Notes: generated from the letters alone by a model not told the origin. Shown: positions 8,669 to 19,550, counted from the stretch's first letter. The stretch is 64,000 nucleotides of DNA from Thermococcus celer Vu 13 = JCM 8558 (GCF_002214365.1 NZ_CP014854.1:124001-188000); one strand, 5' to 3'. A program made the numbers and translations.

Positions 8669-8920
8669 TCACTCGAGGCTGATTCCAGCCTGCTCGAGGG
8701 CGGCCTTAACGGCCTCGTCGTCGGCGCCGCGCTCTATCTCAAGCTTCTCCGGAAGGGGCTCGAGGTGCTTGACGTTCATCCTCCTGCGCTTGACCTTGTT
8801 GAGGCCGGCGCCGGTAACGAGGACGAAGTTCCTGTCTATGACGTCAACCACGACGACCTTCTGGCCGGCCCTCCTTCCGGCTATTATAACGGCAAGCCTT
8901 CCAACTTCCATGGCTGGCAT
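8669..8920 (-). CDS. rpl14e: 50S ribosomal protein eL14
   Basis: An 83-residue KOW-type protein ([20 protein letters not shown], then [15 protein letters not shown]) of archaeal L14e type, with a basic [14 protein letters not shown] segment. GGAGGTG precedes the start. Third gene of the rpl34e-cmk-rpl14e operon and followed by a hairpin terminator candidate. Confidence 0.95.
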   Translation of the reverse strand: MPAMEVGRLAVIIAGRRAGQKVVVVDVIDRNFVLVTGAGLNKVKRRRMNVKHLEPLPEKLEIERGADDEAVKAALEQAGISLE

Positions 8921-8933
8921 TCATCCCACCTCC

Positions 8934-9515
8934 TCATCTTTTGTTGCCCGGGTTTAACCCCGACCCCGCGTTGCCGTCGGGGTAAAGGTGGTCGATGGCG
9001 GCCTTCACAATGGCGAAGACGCCACCGGGGTTCCAGTGGGCGGTGTTTATGATCAAGTCGTAAATCGACTTGTCGTCGATGTCAATACCGTAGAGGTTTA
9101 AATACCTTTTCTTGTTGCCCTTCTCGCGCTCGGCGATGCTCACGAAGGCCTCCTCGACGGAGATGCCTTCCCTTCTCGCGACCCTCCTTGCGCGCTCCAT
9201 TATGGGCGCATCAAGCCATATCTTCAGGTCGGCATCCTTAACCATCCAGCCGGCGAGGCGACCCTCAATAACGACGTTGCACTCCTTGGCTGCCTCGACC
9301 TGCCTCCTGTCCACCTCCCGGTCGATCTCGGGATGGAGCTCCGCGTACTTCTGGAACTCCTGGAGTGACATGCCCATCTCCCTGGCCATCTGCCGGAATA
9401 TCAAGCCGGCGTAGATGTGCTTGAAACCGTAGTGCCTGGCGAGGTTCCTGCATAGTGTAGTCGTCCCGGAACCCGCGAGGCCGCTGACGGTTATCACGAG
9501 GCAGCCCTTCGGCAT
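8934..9515 (-). CDS. cmk: Cytidylate kinase
   Basis: A 193-residue archaeal CMP kinase (CMP + ATP to CDP + ADP). The P-loop is GLAGSGTTTL at about residues 12-21, in the Thr-rich form typical of archaeal Cmk. The lid region has arginines in RARRVARREGIS. Placement between rpl34e and rpl14e is conserved in archaea. It lies nine bases from rpl34e. Confidence 0.95.
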   Translation of the reverse strand: MPKGCLVITVSGLAGSGTTTLCRNLARHYGFKHIYAGLIFRQMAREMGMSLQEFQKYAELHPEIDREVDRRQVEAAKECNVVIEGRLAGWMVKDADLKIWLDAPIMERARRVARREGISVEEAFVSIAEREKGNKKRYLNLYGIDIDDKSIYDLIINTAHWNPGGVFAIVKAAIDHLYPDGNAGSGLNPGNKR

Positions 9516-9524
9516 ACCAGCACC

Positions 9525-9794
9525 TCAGACGAGTGCGGCCCTCACCTGGGCCTTCATAACCTTCCTCATGCAGCTCGGGCAGAGGTTCGGATAGGGCCTC
9601 TCCGGCCTCTTGGCGGTCTTCGGGAGCTTTCTCATCTCACTCGGCCTGCCGCGCGGAACGCCGTTGAGCGGCCTGCCACACATGGCGCAGTGGGCAACCT
9701 TTGGCTTCCTTCTTTCGAAGTGCACCGTGGTTCTTCCGCCCGGAGTCCTGACGTACTTTCTTCTCCATGACCTTGAGCGGTACATCGGCTTCAT
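9525..9794 (-). CDS. rpl34e: 50S ribosomal protein eL34
   Basis: An 89-residue zinc-ribbon ribosomal protein. The ligands are CAMC in the middle and CPSC near the C-terminus. The basic N-terminus is [23 protein letters not shown] 9794 follows GAGGTGAGAGAC; the upstream in-frame codon at 9803 overlaps that binding site. Confidence 0.95.
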   Translation of the reverse strand: MKPMYRSRSWRRKYVRTPGGRTTVHFERRKPKVAHCAMCGRPLNGVPRGRPSEMRKLPKTAKRPERPYPNLCPSCMRKVMKAQVRAALV

Positions 9795-9827
9795 GTCTCT
9801 CACCTCGCAACCCCTATTCCTGGAGTC

Positions 9828-9840
9828 TTTTTAAATTTAA
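9828..9840 (-). promoter_or_regulatory. Promoter of the rpl34e-cmk-rpl14e operon
   Basis: The minus-strand A/T block TTAAATTTAAAAAG lies about 34-46 bases upstream of the rpl34e start and straddles the stop codon of the preceding membrane-protein gene. It is the only TATA-like sequence in the gap. Confidence 0.5.
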
Positions 9841-10364
9841 CCCATGTCGAGGAGCTTCCTGAGGACGTAGCCCGTTATCATCGACGTCAGAATGTACCAG
9901 CCCACGTAACCGAGCTCGCTCGGGGGCAGTCCCGAGTGGTAGAATCTGTGGAACCAGTCGAATAGGAAGAAGTTGAAGGGCGCCTTGACTATCCCAACCT
10001 CAACGTACCATCTCCTGAGCCACCCGAAGAATATCCAGAATATCGGAAGCGTCAACAACGTGACCTTGAGCATGGTGTCCTTCATGACCTCGCTCTGGAG
10101 CTTCATGAGTTCCATCTGCTCCTGCTGCAGTTTTCTAAGCTTCTTCTCATCCTTGGAAGCCTGGGCCTCCTTGTACTTCTTCTGGAACTCCTTGCTCTTC
10201 TTCTGGAGCATCTTGACCTTCTCCTGGTCCACCAGGACGTAGTTCAGCAGGGTGAAGAAGGCACCCAGTATTATCCCCGCTATCGTAACCACCCACATGG
10301 GATGGTGTGCCCCTATCATGGGTCCGAACAGATCGTCAAGGAAGATGTATATTCCCTCAATCAT
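9837..10364 (-). CDS. EMC3/TMCO1-type membrane insertase (DUF106), Oxa1 superfamily
   Basis: A 175-residue membrane protein. One TM segment lies at about 24-44 ([20 protein letters not shown]), a charged coiled coil rich in Lys/Gln/Glu at about 48-92, and further hydrophobic segments at 98-115 and 150-168. This is the architecture of archaeal Oxa1/YidC-like proteins, which are proposed to insert membrane proteins at the ribosome. It sits between adkA and rpl34e and close to secY, which supports a role in protein biogenesis. It overlaps adkA by eight bases. Confidence 0.85.
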   Translation of the reverse strand: MIEGIYIFLDDLFGPMIGAHHPMWVVTIAGIILGAFFTLLNYVLVDQEKVKMLQKKSKEFQKKYKEAQASKDEKKLRKLQQEQMELMKLQSEVMKDTMLKVTLLTLPIFWIFFGWLRRWYVEVGIVKAPFNFFLFDWFHRFYHSGLPPSELGYVGWYILTSMITGYVLRKLLDMG

Positions 10365-10947
10365 ACTCTCCCACCGCCAGATTCAGTACTTCAACGAGTT
10401 CATGAACGGCCTCTTCAAGGCCCTTATCCTCGTGGTTCTCGATTATCTTTATGAGCGCGTTGGAGTGCATGGCGTAGCTAATCGCCGCCGCACGGTTTAG
10501 ATCCTGGTGACGCTGTATCTGTTCCTCCGTCTCGACATCTCTATCGCGCTTTAGATCGCGGAGGCGCCTCCCGAGTATCTCGCTGGGGGTGGCCTCTATT
10601 ATCACTATGAAGTTGGGGTTTATAACCTCTATAACCTCCCGGGGAAAGCCAAGGAGATAACCCACGGGGGTTCTGATGGTGGCGTGGGTATCGAGGAGTA
10701 TGGGTTCAGTCTGGGCCATTTCCACGACCCTTCTCGCGGCCTTCATCTGGAGATTCTTCTGAACGTTGGGGTTAAGCTTTCTCATCTCGTCCCTGTGCTC
10801 AACGAGTCCCGCCTTAACAGCCTCCTCGAACATAAGGTCGCCGAAGTTAACGAGCCTGAACTTAACGTTCGTTTTTCGAAGGGCCATCCGCGTTATGGTG
10901 CTCTTACCCACCCCTGGAATCCCTGTTATCATGACCACAAACGGCAT
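10357..10947 (-). CDS. adkA: Archaeal adenylate kinase
   Basis: A 196-residue AMP kinase of the archaeal type (AMP + ATP to 2 ADP), distinct from bacterial Adk. The P-loop GIPGVGKST is at about residues 8-16. ATG 10947 gives the compact N-terminus MPFVVMITG. It is followed with overlap by the DUF106 gene. A TATA-like CCTTTTAAAGCC lies in the gap to secY. Confidence 0.94.
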   Translation of the reverse strand: MPFVVMITGIPGVGKSTITRMALRKTNVKFRLVNFGDLMFEEAVKAGLVEHRDEMRKLNPNVQKNLQMKAARRVVEMAQTEPILLDTHATIRTPVGYLLGFPREVIEVINPNFIVIIEATPSEILGRRLRDLKRDRDVETEEQIQRHQDLNRAAAISYAMHSNALIKIIENHEDKGLEEAVHELVEVLNLAVGEYD

Positions 10948-10988
10948 CACGCTCACCCAAGGAGGTTTCTGGAAGAAGTAATCGAACC

Positions 10989-11019
10989 GGCTTTAAAAGG
11001 TTTTGTAAAGAAAAGAAAG
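10989..11019 (-). promoter_or_regulatory. secY terminator tract and adkA promoter
   Basis: On the minus strand CTTTCTTTTCTTTA (11006-11019) directly follows secY and is a T-rich terminator candidate. CCTTTTAAAGCC (10989-11000) next to it is a TATA/BRE-like element about 45 bases before adkA. This compact junction would end the S10-spc run and restart transcription for adkA. Confidence 0.5.
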
Positions 11020-11021
11020 GC

Positions 11022-12467
11022 TCACTTGCTGAAGAACTTCCTCAGGGCCGGGAACATCTCGGTGGCCTGCTCCCTGGCTATCTCCTCGTAGAACCTGTAG
11101 AGGATTCCGACCGTAAGCAGGATTCCTGTTCCCGTGCCGAGGGCGCCGAGGAAGTCCGCCAGCACCGCCACTATCGCCAGGGTGAACGAACCCCAGAAGG
11201 TAACGTAGGGGATGTACCTGTTGAGGACCCTCTCCAGTATCCTCGGGTCGCGCCTGAACCCCGGAATCTGAAGGCCCGCGTTCTGGAGCTGTCTGGCGAT
11301 GCTCCTGGCATCGAGCCCCGTAAGCTCGACCCACAGGAAGCCGAAGAGTATCGCCCAGAATATCGTCATCAGTGCGTAGATCAGGGCCCTCTCAGGATTG
11401 GCTATGACGTGGTAGATGTCCCTAACGGGGTACGTGTAGAGGACGAAACCGCTTATGGGGTTACCATTACTGTCGAACTTCCCAAGGAAGGTGTAACCGT
11501 AGTTGTAGAGGAGCCTGGCCCAGAGCTGGAAGTTGGCGTAGAGGGCGAAGGTCAGGATGATGGGAATGTTGCTGACGTACATGAACCTTATGGGGTACCT
11601 TCCGCGGACGGTAACGCGGCCGTAGCTGAGAGGTATCTCAACGCGCATGCTCTCGAGGTAAACGACTATGAGGAAAACGATTACCGTGGCGGTCAGGTCC
11701 ATCATGTCCGGTAGCGTTCCCCTGTACAGTGCGCCCGTAAGGTCACCGTGGAAGAGGTGCTGTATGAACGCCGGGATGGCACCTATTATTGCCGGCCCCC
11801 CGGTGACGGGATCGATGTAACTGGAAGTCGTTGCAGGGTTGAGGGCCTTCACTACGACGGTCTGGGAAACGCCGGCGGCGATGAATAAACTGATACCGCT
11901 CCCTATGCCCCACTTGCTCACGAGCTCATCGAGGAGGATGAGCATCGTGGAGGCGAGCCCAAGCTGGAGTATGATGAGTATCGCCAGGCCGAGCCCTATG
12001 TACGCCACACCGGCGGGTGTCGTCACCGTCTGGAACGAGCCCAGGCCCGTATTCACCTTACCAAAGGCGCCGGCAAAGACGTAGATGGCTGCCTCAAAGA
12101 AGCTCATGAAAACCGCAAACAGCTTCTGGGTGGCCTGATAAAATCTCCTATCCTCGTGATTTGAGAGATCAAGGTGAACTATCTCGGAACCGACGAGGAG
12201 CTGCATGATAATGCTCGCGGTGACTATCGGTCCGATACCGAGTGTAAGAAGGGAACCGCTCCTTCCCGCGAGAACGAACCTGAGAGTGGCGAAGTAATCC
12301 TTTATATGCGACGGGATCCCGTAGATGGGAATCTCCGCCAGGATAAAGTACAGCAACAGGACGATCCCGGTCCATATGAACTTCTCCCTAAGCGGCACGT
12401 GTCTCTTGGGCCGTTCCACCTCTGGGAAGTACCTCTCTATGGCAAACACTACGTTCCTGAACCCCAT
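11022..12467 (-). CDS. secY: Preprotein translocase subunit SecY
   Basis: A 481-residue multi-pass protein, the pore subunit (Sec61 alpha) of the membrane translocon. About ten hydrophobic helices are visible, with the plug region after TM1 ([22 protein letters not shown]) and the conserved loop [23 protein letters not shown] that contacts the ribosome. ATG 12467 ([11 protein letters not shown]) is the family start. It is the last gene of the spc block, after rpl15. Confidence 0.97.
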   Translation of the reverse strand: MGFRNVVFAIERYFPEVERPKRHVPLREKFIWTGIVLLLYFILAEIPIYGIPSHIKDYFATLRFVLAGRSGSLLTLGIGPIVTASIIMQLLVGSEIVHLDLSNHEDRRFYQATQKLFAVFMSFFEAAIYVFAGAFGKVNTGLGSFQTVTTPAGVAYIGLGLAILIILQLGLASTMLILLDELVSKWGIGSGISLFIAAGVSQTVVVKALNPATTSSYIDPVTGGPAIIGAIPAFIQHLFHGDLTGALYRGTLPDMMDLTATVIVFLIVVYLESMRVEIPLSYGRVTVRGRYPIRFMYVSNIPIILTFALYANFQLWARLLYNYGYTFLGKFDSNGNPISGFVLYTYPVRDIYHVIANPERALIYALMTIFWAILFGFLWVELTGLDARSIARQLQNAGLQIPGFRRDPRILERVLNRYIPYVTFWGSFTLAIVAVLADFLGALGTGTGILLTVGILYRFYEEIAREQATEMFPALRKFFSK

Positions 12468-12499
12468 GATCAACACCCGCCAAAAGTTAAATATGGGAA

Positions 12500-12946
12500 T
12501 CAGGCGAGGAGAACCTCGCCGCCAGCGGCCTTTATCTTCTCCTCGGCCTTGGGGGTGACGTAGTAGGCTTTGATGACAAGGGGCCTGGTGAGCTTCCCGG
12601 TTCCGAGGACCTTGTCAACGCCGAGTCCGGTGACGTCAACGATGATCTTCCCGCCTTCCTCGTGGGCTACCCCCATATCGAGGAAGAACTCGAGGTTCTC
12701 GTCGATATCGCTGAGGTTTATGGTAGTCGGCCTGTACTGAAGAACCTTGGGCCTGTGGAAGCCACGCTTGCCGAGATGGTCCGGGGCGTACTTGATGACC
12801 CAGGTCCACTTGGTGTTCTTCCTCTTCCCCGTTCCTGCCATTCCCCTGCCGCCTTTGCTACCGCCGCCGCGGTGCTTCTTCTTGCAGCCCCATCCGTGAG
12901 TGTGACTCCCGCGGAGCTTCCTAACCTTCCTCTTCCGCCTTATCAT
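12500..12946 (-). CDS. rpl15: 50S ribosomal protein uL15
   Basis: A 148-residue L15. The glycine-rich, basic N-terminal region ([20 protein letters not shown]...) and the C-terminal globular domain ending ...[14 protein letters not shown] are typical. It binds 23S rRNA late in assembly. It lies 11 bases after rpl30. Confidence 0.97.
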   Translation of the reverse strand: MIRRKRKVRKLRGSHTHGWGCKKKHRGGGSKGGRGMAGTGKRKNTKWTWVIKYAPDHLGKRGFHRPKVLQYRPTTINLSDIDENLEFFLDMGVAHEEGGKIIVDVTGLGVDKVLGTGKLTRPLVIKAYYVTPKAEEKIKAAGGEVLLA

Positions 12947-12957
12947 CTCTCGCCACC

Positions 12958-13425
12958 TCAGAGCATTCTCTCAATGAGATCGTTTATCTTCTCGCCGCGG
13001 TAGCCGAGGGCACCTCCTTCCTTAAAGCTGCGCTTCTTGCTCCCCTTGAGGCCTCCCCTCGGTGGGTGGAGCCTGAAGACGGGCTTGAGGTTCGGGAGGT
13101 CGGTGAGCTTCATCTCACCCTCAACGACCTTTTTGGCGAACTCGTCTATGGTCATCCCGAGCTTCTCCCTGACGTAGTCATCTGTAACGGGCCTGTTGCC
13201 GATGAGCCTGCCCCTCTTCCTGATGAGGGCGGCGAGGGTCTCGGCGTTTATCTCGCCCCAGGTGATGTAGTCCTTGACCTTCTGAACCATTCCATTGTAA
13301 CTCGGGTTCTCGTCAACGAGAACGAGGTGGTTGATCCTGTGGAGGCGGAGCATGGCGAGGGTGTCCCTCACTTCTCCCTTCGCCCTTATACCGCTCCTAA
13401 GCCTGATGAGTGCGAGCTTTGCCAT
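12958..13425 (-). CDS. rpl30: 50S ribosomal protein uL30
   Basis: A 155-residue archaeal/eukaryotic-length L30 (L7-type), longer than the bacterial form. The core [33 protein letters not shown] is diagnostic. Order rps5-rpl30-rpl15-secY matches the spc operon. Confidence 0.97.
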   Translation of the reverse strand: MAKLALIRLRSGIRAKGEVRDTLAMLRLHRINHLVLVDENPSYNGMVQKVKDYITWGEINAETLAALIRKRGRLIGNRPVTDDYVREKLGMTIDEFAKKVVEGEMKLTDLPNLKPVFRLHPPRGGLKGSKKRSFKEGGALGYRGEKINDLIERML

Positions 13426-13436
13426 TCTCTCTCACC

Positions 13437-14144
13437 TCATTCCAGCTCAAAGTTGGCCTTCATCTCCCTTCCGACGACGATGCCGTACTTCTCCTCCATG
13501 CCCGGCTGGATCGCAACCCTGTTGGTGTTGTAGAGCGCGTTGAAGACGGCCTTGGCGAAGTTAACGGTGGTTCTCGTCTCGCCCAGACTCTGCGACCAGA
13601 CGTCCTGGACTCCCGCCAGGCTCAGTATCTTCTTGCCGACGTCACCGATGACGAGTCCAAGGCCACGCGGTCCCGGCATGAGCTTGACGCGGACGCTTCC
13701 CTCCTTGCCCTCGACGGCGAAGGGTATCGAGTGCGGCCTCCTGCACCTGCACTCCCAGCTCCCGCAGCCGCGCTTTATCTCGATGATGTTCATCTTGGCG
13801 TAGTTAATGGCCTTCCTGATGGCTATTCCGACCTCCCTTCCGTGGCCGATTCCAAGGCCAACGTAACCGTCCCTGTTACCAACGGCGGCGAGAACCCTGA
13901 AGCGGATCCTCCTGCCGCTGTCCGTCATCCTGACGGTCAAAGCGATGTCGAGGACCTCCTGGTTCTCCCTCATGTTGACCTCCGGAAGGAGGACGTCGAC
14001 TATCTCCGGCTCCTTTATCTGGTATCCCTTGCGGAATATCTCGTGAATGTCAGTTATCTGGCCCGCCTTGACGAGCTGACCGAGCTTGGTCCTCGGCTCC
14101 CACTCCTCCAAAACCCTCTGGCTCATCTCCCTCGGGTCGCTCAT
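13437..14144 (-). CDS. rps5: 30S ribosomal protein uS5
   Basis: A 235-residue S5 with the dsRNA-binding-like N-domain ([27 protein letters not shown]) and C-domain ([19 protein letters not shown]). A cluster of three cysteines (GCGSWECRC) is present in the middle. S5 controls decoding accuracy at the mRNA entry site. Start and stop overlap with rpl18 by four bases. Confidence 0.97.
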   Translation of the reverse strand: MSDPREMSQRVLEEWEPRTKLGQLVKAGQITDIHEIFRKGYQIKEPEIVDVLLPEVNMRENQEVLDIALTVRMTDSGRRIRFRVLAAVGNRDGYVGLGIGHGREVGIAIRKAINYAKMNIIEIKRGCGSWECRCRRPHSIPFAVEGKEGSVRVKLMPGPRGLGLVIGDVGKKILSLAGVQDVWSQSLGETRTTVNFAKAVFNALYNTNRVAIQPGMEEKYGIVVGREMKANFELE

Positions 14145-14746
14145 TCTCTCGCCTCCTCAAACTTCTCGATTATCCTCGCCTTGACCTCATCAAAGTGCTC
14201 CGGGAGCTTCTCCGGCTCGAGGCCCTTGACGAGGTAGCCCGAGAACTGCTTCCTGTAGAGCTCCTCGTCCTCCTCCTTAAGGGATTTGGCGTAGTTGGCT
14301 ATGTGCTCGCCGTTTATCCTGTAGTCCTCGGGGTAGATCTCCTCGTCATGGGGGACGTTGAGTCCCGCATCGACCGCTCCCTTGAGAACGGCGAATATGC
14401 TGGAACCCTTCGTGGGCGGGTGAAGGCCTATGTCAAGGATGGCCTCCTCGATACCGGCCTTCCTGGCCTTGTAACCGATGAGGAGACCAAGCAGGTAGGC
14501 GGACGGCGTGTTGCCACCGTGTCCCTTCCAGCCGAAGTCCCTCATGAGCTCCCTGGTGTGGGCGGAAACCACCGTCCTGTCACCCTTCGGATCGTACAGG
14601 ACTATCTGAGCCACGTGGTGGTTGAGGGTCTTCCTCACGACAAGCCTGGGCTTTCCAGACTTGAGGAGGGCGAGCCTCTTGTGATAGTTAGTCTTGCCCT
14701 CTCTCCTCCTTCTGAACGGAACCCTATACCTCGGTCCGTGAGCCAT
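14141..14746 (-). CDS. rpl18: 50S ribosomal protein uL18
   Basis: A 201-residue L18 (eukaryotic L5-like), the 5S rRNA-binding protein. The N-terminus [20 protein letters not shown] and the [20 protein letters not shown] core are typical. ATG 14746 follows GAGGTGAGAGAG; the upstream codon at 14755 lies within that binding site. Confidence 0.96.
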   Translation of the reverse strand: MAHGPRYRVPFRRRREGKTNYHKRLALLKSGKPRLVVRKTLNHHVAQIVLYDPKGDRTVVSAHTRELMRDFGWKGHGGNTPSAYLLGLLIGYKARKAGIEEAILDIGLHPPTKGSSIFAVLKGAVDAGLNVPHDEEIYPEDYRINGEHIANYAKSLKEEDEELYRKQFSGYLVKGLEPEKLPEHFDEVKARIIEKFEEARE

Positions 14747-14756
14747 CTCTCTCACC

Positions 14757-15203
14757 TCACTCCTTCAGTATCCCGTGCTCCTGCATGAACAGGTAGAGCT
14801 GCCTCTTGTTCTTGAACTGACCACCCTTGGCCCTTATGTAGAGCCTCCGGTAGGTGTGCTCATCGAGCTTGCCCTCTGCCTTGAGCTTCCTGAGTTCTCT
14901 CCTCAAAGCACGTATGGTCGCCATCCAGCGCTCCTTCTTGCCCATCCTGGCGGTCTTCTTGCCCTTCCTGCTTCCCGGGCCCCTGTGGCGGCCTTTCTTT
15001 CTGGCTTCCTGGTAGGCCCTGGCACGGGCCCTGCTCTGGCCTTTGAGGGGCTTCTTCCTGATGACGCCGTCGTGGATGAGCCTCCTGATGTCCTCCCTGG
15101 TGATGGCGGTGGCCACGTCATCGATCCTCTCCGGGTCTATCCAGACCCTGTTCTCACCGCACTTCAACAAATCAGCGGCAATTCTCCTCTGCATCTTAAG
15201 CAT
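14757..15203 (-). CDS. rpl19e: 50S ribosomal protein eL19
   Basis: A 148-residue highly basic helical protein ([21 protein letters not shown]...). The [25 protein letters not shown]-type linker gives long positively charged helices that run between 23S and 16S rRNA. GAGGTGA precedes ATG 15203; ATG 15194 is an alternative. Present only in archaea and eukaryotes. Confidence 0.95.
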   Translation of the reverse strand: MLKMQRRIAADLLKCGENRVWIDPERIDDVATAITREDIRRLIHDGVIRKKPLKGQSRARARAYQEARKKGRHRGPGSRKGKKTARMGKKERWMATIRALRRELRKLKAEGKLDEHTYRRLYIRAKGGQFKNKRQLYLFMQEHGILKE

Positions 15204-15207
15204 GGTC

Positions 15208-15591
15208 TCACCTCGCGTTAAGAACCTTCACACCCAGTTCCCGGGCCCTGGCGAGTATGGCCTCCCTCTTCCTGGCGCCGACGGTTCTCGCTATCCTCGC
15301 CGCCTGCCTGCTCGGGTCGATGGTCTCGAGCTCCTTAACGTTGTGAACGAGAACCTCCTCGTACCCGCTCGGGTGGAGTCCCCTAACGAGCCTCGGTGAG
15401 CCCCAGCCTATGCTCGGTGACCTGGCCTTGCCCTTCTTCTTGAGCCTCATCTTGCTGTCGATTCCCTTCGGCCTGCGCCACTTGGGATCGTTCCTGAACT
15501 TCGGATAGCGCCACCACTCCTGCCTGAGGAAACGGGGCTTCTTCCCCTTGATCCTGGCCCTTACCCTAAGGAGTCTCGCCTTCTCGTTCAT
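15208..15591 (-). CDS. rpl32e: 50S ribosomal protein eL32
   Basis: A 127-residue L32e. Seen: [40 protein letters not shown] and the C-terminal globular part [20 protein letters not shown]. Archaeal/eukaryotic-specific, in its usual place between rpl6 and rpl19e. Confidence 0.96.
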   Translation of the reverse strand: MNEKARLLRVRARIKGKKPRFLRQEWWRYPKFRNDPKWRRPKGIDSKMRLKKKGKARSPSIGWGSPRLVRGLHPSGYEEVLVHNVKELETIDPSRQAARIARTVGARKREAILARARELGVKVLNAR

Positions 15592-15601
15592 TTCTCACAC
15601 C

Positions 15602-16156
15602 TCAGAACTTTATCGGCTTGCCAGCCTTCTCCACGATGTAAACCCCATCCTGGAAGACGCGCCTGTCCCACTTGGTTATCCTCGTTGCCTGCTCAATGTT
15701 GGCGGCGGTCTGGCCAACGGCCTCCTTGTCGATGCCCTCGACGATTATCTCCTGCCCCATGACCTTGACGTTAACTCCCGGAAGGATCCTGGCCCTCCTC
15801 GGGTTCTTCTCACCGAGGAAGTTCTCGATGACGACCTCGTCACCCTGAACCTTGATGGTCATCGGGAAGTGGCTGTAGACGACCTTGAGCTTGTACGTGA
15901 AGCCCTCGGTAACGCCCTTGAGCATGTTCGCTATGTGGGCCTTGAATGTTCTGGCTATCGCCACGTCGCGCTTCCTCGGGAACTCCTTGAAGACGACTAC
16001 CTTACCGTCCTCCGTGAATATTCGGACACCCGGGTACTTGAACTGCCTCTCAAGCTTCCCCTTCGGGCCCTTGACCCTGACGGTGTTTTCCTCGACGGTG
16101 ACCTCAACGCCCTCGGGGATCTCAACCTCTTCCCTTACCCACGCGTCTATCGGCAT
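15602..16156 (-). CDS. rpl6: 50S ribosomal protein uL6
   Basis: A 184-residue L6 made of two similar domains, with [16 protein letters not shown] in the first and the conserved C-terminal [20 protein letters not shown]. It lies near the sarcin-ricin loop. ATG 16156 (MPIDAWV) follows GGTGAGAGAG. Confidence 0.96.
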   Translation of the reverse strand: MPIDAWVREEVEIPEGVEVTVEENTVRVKGPKGKLERQFKYPGVRIFTEDGKVVVFKEFPRKRDVAIARTFKAHIANMLKGVTEGFTYKLKVVYSHFPMTIKVQGDEVVIENFLGEKNPRRARILPGVNVKVMGQEIIVEGIDKEAVGQTAANIEQATRITKWDRRVFQDGVYIVEKAGKPIKF

Positions 16157-16166
16157 CTCTCTCACC

Positions 16167-16559
16167 TCAGTAGACGTAGGCTATCAGCCTTCCACCGATT
16201 CCCTTCTCGATGGCCTCTTTGTGTGTCATGACGCCCTGGGATGTCGAGACGATTAGGATACCGAACTCGAAGGCCGGAAGGAACCTCTTCTCCCAGGCCT
16301 CGTACTCCCTGGCCTTGACGGGGAAGCGCGGCTTTATGGCCCCAGCCTTGTTGATCTTTCCTATGAGCTGCACGCGGTAGATGCCCGCCCTTCCGTCGTC
16401 TATGAACTCGAACTCGCCGATGTAGCCGTTCTCCTGCATAACCCTGAGAACCTCTCCCATGAGCTTGGAGGCCGGCTTGAGGTAGACCTCCTTCTTTCCG
16501 ACCCTCTCGCTGTTGGTTATATGCGAAAGCGCGTTTGCCAGTGGGTCAAGCAAAGTCAT
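16167..16559 (-). CDS. rps8: 30S ribosomal protein uS8
   Basis: A 130-residue S8 with N-terminal [20 protein letters not shown] and C-terminal [17 protein letters not shown]. It binds helix 21 of 16S rRNA. GAGGTGA precedes the start. It lies 11 bases after rps14. Confidence 0.97.
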   Translation of the reverse strand: MTLLDPLANALSHITNSERVGKKEVYLKPASKLMGEVLRVMQENGYIGEFEFIDDGRAGIYRVQLIGKINKAGAIKPRFPVKAREYEAWEKRFLPAFEFGILIVSTSQGVMTHKEAIEKGIGGRLIAYVY

Positions 16560-16570
16560 TTCCTCTCACC

Positions 16571-16741
16571 TCACTCGTACTTCTTAAAGCCCAGCTTGGG
16601 GGCTATCTCTCTAAAGCAGTGCCTGCAGAGCATAAGGCCGTGTACCCTGATCACCGGCCCGTACTGGCCGCAGCGAACGCATCTTCTCGCACCCTTACCA
16701 AACTTCCTGGGCTTCCTCTTGTTGTAGTCAGCCTTCGCCAT
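16571..16741 (-). CDS. rps14: 30S ribosomal protein uS14, zinc-binding form
   Basis: A 56-residue protein read by eye between rpl5 and rps8: [17 protein letters not shown]... then two Cys pairs, CVRC (21-24) and CRHC (39-42), which form the zinc site of the short archaeal/eukaryotic S14 (S29). It ends ...[11 protein letters not shown]. Its start is one base from the rpl5 stop. It helps assemble the 30S head. Confidence 0.95.
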   Translation of the reverse strand: MAKADYNKRKPRKFGKGARRCVRCGQYGPVIRVHGLMLCRHCFREIAPKLGFKKYE

Positions 16742-16742
16742 C

Positions 16743-17291
16743 TCACGATCCCTCCACGGTGACCTTAAACTCCTCCATAGCGAAGACGATACCCTCTTCC
16801 TTGGTCAGCTTGTGCCTGTTCGGTATCTTCTTCCTTCCCCTCTTCCTCTTCGCAACGCGGAAGCCTGGCCTCCCGAGGGTAACGCAGACGTCCATACCGA
16901 AGATACCTATCTCTGGGTCGTACTCGACGCCCGGTATGTTGATGTGCTCGTCTATTCCGAAGCAGAAGTTACCGTGCTCGTCGAAGTTGCTCGCCTTGAG
17001 CTTGTTGTCGACCGCCGCTAAGAGTCTCCTGAGCATCTCCTCCGCCTTCTTGCCACGGAGGGTTACCTTGACCGCTATCGGCTCGCCGCGCCTGATTCCA
17101 AAGTCCTTGTTGGTCTGCTTCGCGCGCCTCCTTATCGGTTTCTGGCCGACGAGGGCCTCGAGCATCTTCTCCGCCTTGGTCAGGCGCTCGCCGCTCTCCC
17201 CAACCCCGATGTTTATGGTAACCTTCTCAATCCGGGGTCTCCGCATTGGATGAGCTTCCCAGTCCCTAAGTATGGCCTCTCTGTCGATCAT
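16743..17291 (-). CDS. rpl5: 50S ribosomal protein uL5
   Basis: A 182-residue L5 that binds 5S rRNA and contacts P-site tRNA. Seen: [20 protein letters not shown] and [20 protein letters not shown]. It follows rps4e by 11 bases. Confidence 0.97.
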   Translation of the reverse strand: MIDREAILRDWEAHPMRRPRIEKVTINIGVGESGERLTKAEKMLEALVGQKPIRRRAKQTNKDFGIRRGEPIAVKVTLRGKKAEEMLRRLLAAVDNKLKASNFDEHGNFCFGIDEHINIPGVEYDPEIGIFGMDVCVTLGRPGFRVAKRKRGRKKIPNRHKLTKEEGIVFAMEEFKVTVEGS

Positions 17292-17302
17292 ACCATCTCA
17301 CC

Positions 17303-18034
17303 TCACGGAAGGGAAATCTCGGGCTTCTCTTTGCCAACGACGAAGGCGTACTCCTTCAGCGTGTCGAAGAGCTCGCCGTTCTCGTCCTCTATGGTAACGA
17401 CGTCGGGCCAGCCCATCGGGAACCTCCTGACCTCGACGATCTTACCTTTCCTGGCAACGTTCTTACCCCTGGTAACGAAGACGTAGGCACCCACGTCGAA
17501 CGGAAGGATCTCGATGACCTCCCTGTCGGGGACCTTCATGAGCACGGTGTAGGCCGTCCTATAATTGTCCTTATCGTCCACCGTGACGAGGTGGTTGCTC
17601 CCGTCGTGGAGGTTGAGCTGGACCTTCGCGCCCTTGACCATGCGCTTGTTGCTTATCCTGAGGGGCTTGATGTTGGCCTCCTTCTCGCTTATCGGGTGGA
17701 GTACCAGCTTGCCGATCCTGTTGGGCAGAACCCTGTAGTGCTCTCCCGTCTCCGGGATCGAGACGACGTCCATGATTCCAACCGGGAACTTGTAGTCTCT
17801 CCTGACCCTGCCGTCCACGAGTATCCTGCCCTCGTTGAGTATCTTCCTCGCCTCGCGGGCGGTCTTGGCGTAGCCGAGGTAATCCCTGACTATGTAGAGG
17901 AGAGGTATCGAGGTCTTCATGCTGTGCGGACCCGGTCTCGGCCTGACCGCCCACTTGTACCTCTTCCTTGAGATGTACCACTGATCGGGAGCGGCAAGCC
18001 TCTTAAGGTGCCTCTTGGCTCCTTTCCTCGCCAT
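17303..18034 (-). CDS. rps4e: 30S ribosomal protein eS4
   Basis: A 243-residue archaeal/eukaryotic S4e. An S4-like RNA-binding stretch lies at about 40-100 ([21 protein letters not shown]), followed by the central domain and a C-terminal KOW-like segment ([21 protein letters not shown]). The start shares one base with the rpl24 stop codon, a tight coupling. Confidence 0.96.
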   Translation of the reverse strand: MARKGAKRHLKRLAAPDQWYISRKRYKWAVRPRPGPHSMKTSIPLLYIVRDYLGYAKTAREARKILNEGRILVDGRVRRDYKFPVGIMDVVSIPETGEHYRVLPNRIGKLVLHPISEKEANIKPLRISNKRMVKGAKVQLNLHDGSNHLVTVDDKDNYRTAYTVLMKVPDREVIEILPFDVGAYVFVTRGKNVARKGKIVEVRRFPMGWPDVVTIEDENGELFDTLKEYAFVVGKEKPEISLP

Positions 18035-18399
18035 CAGCCAGCCCTCCTATTAATTATCTTCTCCCTCTTCTCGTCATCGAGGTTGAGTTCCGTTATCATG
18101 ACGTTCGACGGGTGGAGGGGGTAGAAAACCTCCGTTCCATCGACCTTCTTCTGGGTTACCCCTTCGACGTGTATCCTGTAGTTCTTGAGGTCAACCTCCA
18201 TGACCTTGCCTTCCTTGCCCTTGAAATCGCCGCGCATAACGCGGACCTTGTCGCCCTCCCTTATAGGAAGGCTCCTAACGCCGTACTTGTCCCTGAGCTC
18301 AGGGCTCAGGGTGGCGGCCATTATCTTACCCCTAAGGTGAAGGGGAGCGTTGTAGAGGAACTTCCTCTGCTTCTTCGGCTGTCTCGTCTTCAACTCCAT
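18034..18399 (-). CDS. rpl24: 50S ribosomal protein uL24
   Basis: A 121-residue L24 with a KOW motif ([20 protein letters not shown]). It is an assembly initiator of the 50S subunit near the exit tunnel. ATG 18399 (MELKTRQPK) follows GAGGTGAGAACG; the earlier in-frame codon overlaps that site. Confidence 0.96.
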   Translation of the reverse strand: MELKTRQPKKQRKFLYNAPLHLRGKIMAATLSPELRDKYGVRSLPIREGDKVRVMRGDFKGKEGKVMEVDLKNYRIHVEGVTQKKVDGTEVFYPLHPSNVMITELNLDDEKREKIINRRAG

Positions 18400-18409
18400 C
18401 GTTCTCACC

Positions 18410-18835
18410 TCACAACACTATGCTCGCTATGCTCCCGAGCCTGACCCAGCGCTCTGCAGCTTCCCTGGCTATGGCACCCCTGATCTCGGTTCCCCTCGGG
18501 ACGCCCTCCGGGGTGACTATCGCGGCGGCGTTGTCCTCGAACTTAACGCGCATGCCGTCCAGTCTCCTGTACTCCTTCCTCTGCCTGACGACGACGGCCC
18601 TGACGACCTGGTGCCTGATGTCCGGCCTTCCCTTCTTGACGGTCGCTATGACCATGTCACCGACGCCAGCGGAGGCGAGCCTCCTCCTCGTGCCCTTGTA
18701 GCCCACGACGCCTATGATCTGGATTACCTTGGCGCCGCTGTTGTCCGCGACCTTGAGGTAAGCCCCTATCGGAAGAGCGCGAGTCGGCCTGACCGGGCTG
18801 ATACCTCTCGTAGCACCTGCACCCTTCTTCGCCAT
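18410..18835 (-). CDS. rpl14: 50S ribosomal protein uL14
   Basis: A 141-residue L14 ([20 protein letters not shown] core; C-terminal [17 protein letters not shown]). It forms part of an intersubunit bridge. GAGGTGA precedes the start by six bases. Usual order rps17-rpl14-rpl24. Confidence 0.97.
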   Translation of the reverse strand: MAKKGAGATRGISPVRPTRALPIGAYLKVADNSGAKVIQIIGVVGYKGTRRRLASAGVGDMVIATVKKGRPDIRHQVVRAVVVRQRKEYRRLDGMRVKFEDNAAAIVTPEGVPRGTEIRGAIAREAAERWVRLGSIASIVL

Positions 18836-18840
18836 CTACA

Positions 18841-19176
18841 TCACCTCTCGCCGGCCCTCTTGGTAACCGCCACGACGACCCAGCTCTTGGTCTTGCTTAT
18901 CGGCCTGGTCTCGGCTACGAGAACCCTGTCACCGACCTTCGCGTCTATGCACTCCGGGTTGTGAGCGTGGACCTTGCTTCTCCTGAGCTCGTACCTCTCG
19001 TACTTCTTGAGGTAGTGGTAGTGCCGTCTCTCAACCACGACGGTCTTCTTACCCTTGTCGCTGACGACGATTCCCTCGAAGTACCTTCCGTGTATCCTGA
19101 GGTGCCCGTGCCATGGGCAGTGAGGATCGTCGCACTTCTCAGCGGGGGGCTGAACCTTCAATCCTATCTCTCTCAT
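18841..19176 (-). CDS. rps17: 30S ribosomal protein uS17
   Basis: A 111-residue S17 (OB fold) with [20 protein letters not shown] and the archaeal N-terminal extension with [12 protein letters not shown] 19176 (MREIGLKV) follows GAGGTGGCGAAG; the GTG at 19185 is inside that site. The start overlaps the pop4 stop by four bases (ATGA). Confidence 0.95.
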   Translation of the reverse strand: MREIGLKVQPPAEKCDDPHCPWHGHLRIHGRYFEGIVVSDKGKKTVVVERRHYHYLKKYERYELRRSKVHAHNPECIDAKVGDRVLVAETRPISKTKSWVVVAVTKRAGER

Positions 19177-19550
19177 CTTCGCCACCTCTTCTTCAATCTC
19201 ATCTCGGGTCTTCCAATCAGCTCTTTTCCGTTGATCCGGATCCTCTTATCGTCAACCTCAAACTCGAGGCAAACCACGTCCTTGGGGACAACCCAAACCT
19301 TCTCACCGCCGATGGTGAGGGTGTTCCTCGTCTCGTCAAGGACGTAGCCCTCGATGCCAACCAGCTCTGGATGAGACGCCCTTATAATTTTTGCTTTCAG
19401 GCCTATGAGCTCGCTCCAGACGATGTTCCTCCGGTTCACTCGATTTCTATCAAGTCCTCGGAAAACCCAAGGTCTCCGAGCAACTTCTTGACCCTTTCTC
19501 TGTGGTCTCCCTGGAGCTCGATCCTTCCCTTCTTTACCGTTCCGCCGCAT
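19173..19550 (-). CDS. rnp1: Ribonuclease P protein component 1 (Pop4/Rpp29)
   Basis: RNase P protein subunit (Sm-like barrel) that supports the catalytic RNA in trimming tRNA 5' leaders. Family core: [25 protein letters not shown] and the C-terminal [12 protein letters not shown]. From ATG 19550 it is 125 residues, but the first 37 codons lie inside the aIF1 gene in another frame. A GTG at 19439 overlaps the aIF1 TGA (GTGA) and would give an 88-residue protein starting at the conserved domain. No good ribosome binding site marks either start, so the start is unsettled. Confidence 0.85.
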   Translation of the reverse strand: MRRNGKEGKDRAPGRPQRKGQEVARRPWVFRGLDRNRVNRRNIVWSELIGLKAKIIRASHPELVGIEGYVLDETRNTLTIGGEKVWVVPKDVVCLEFEVDDKRIRINGKELIGRPEMRLKKRWRR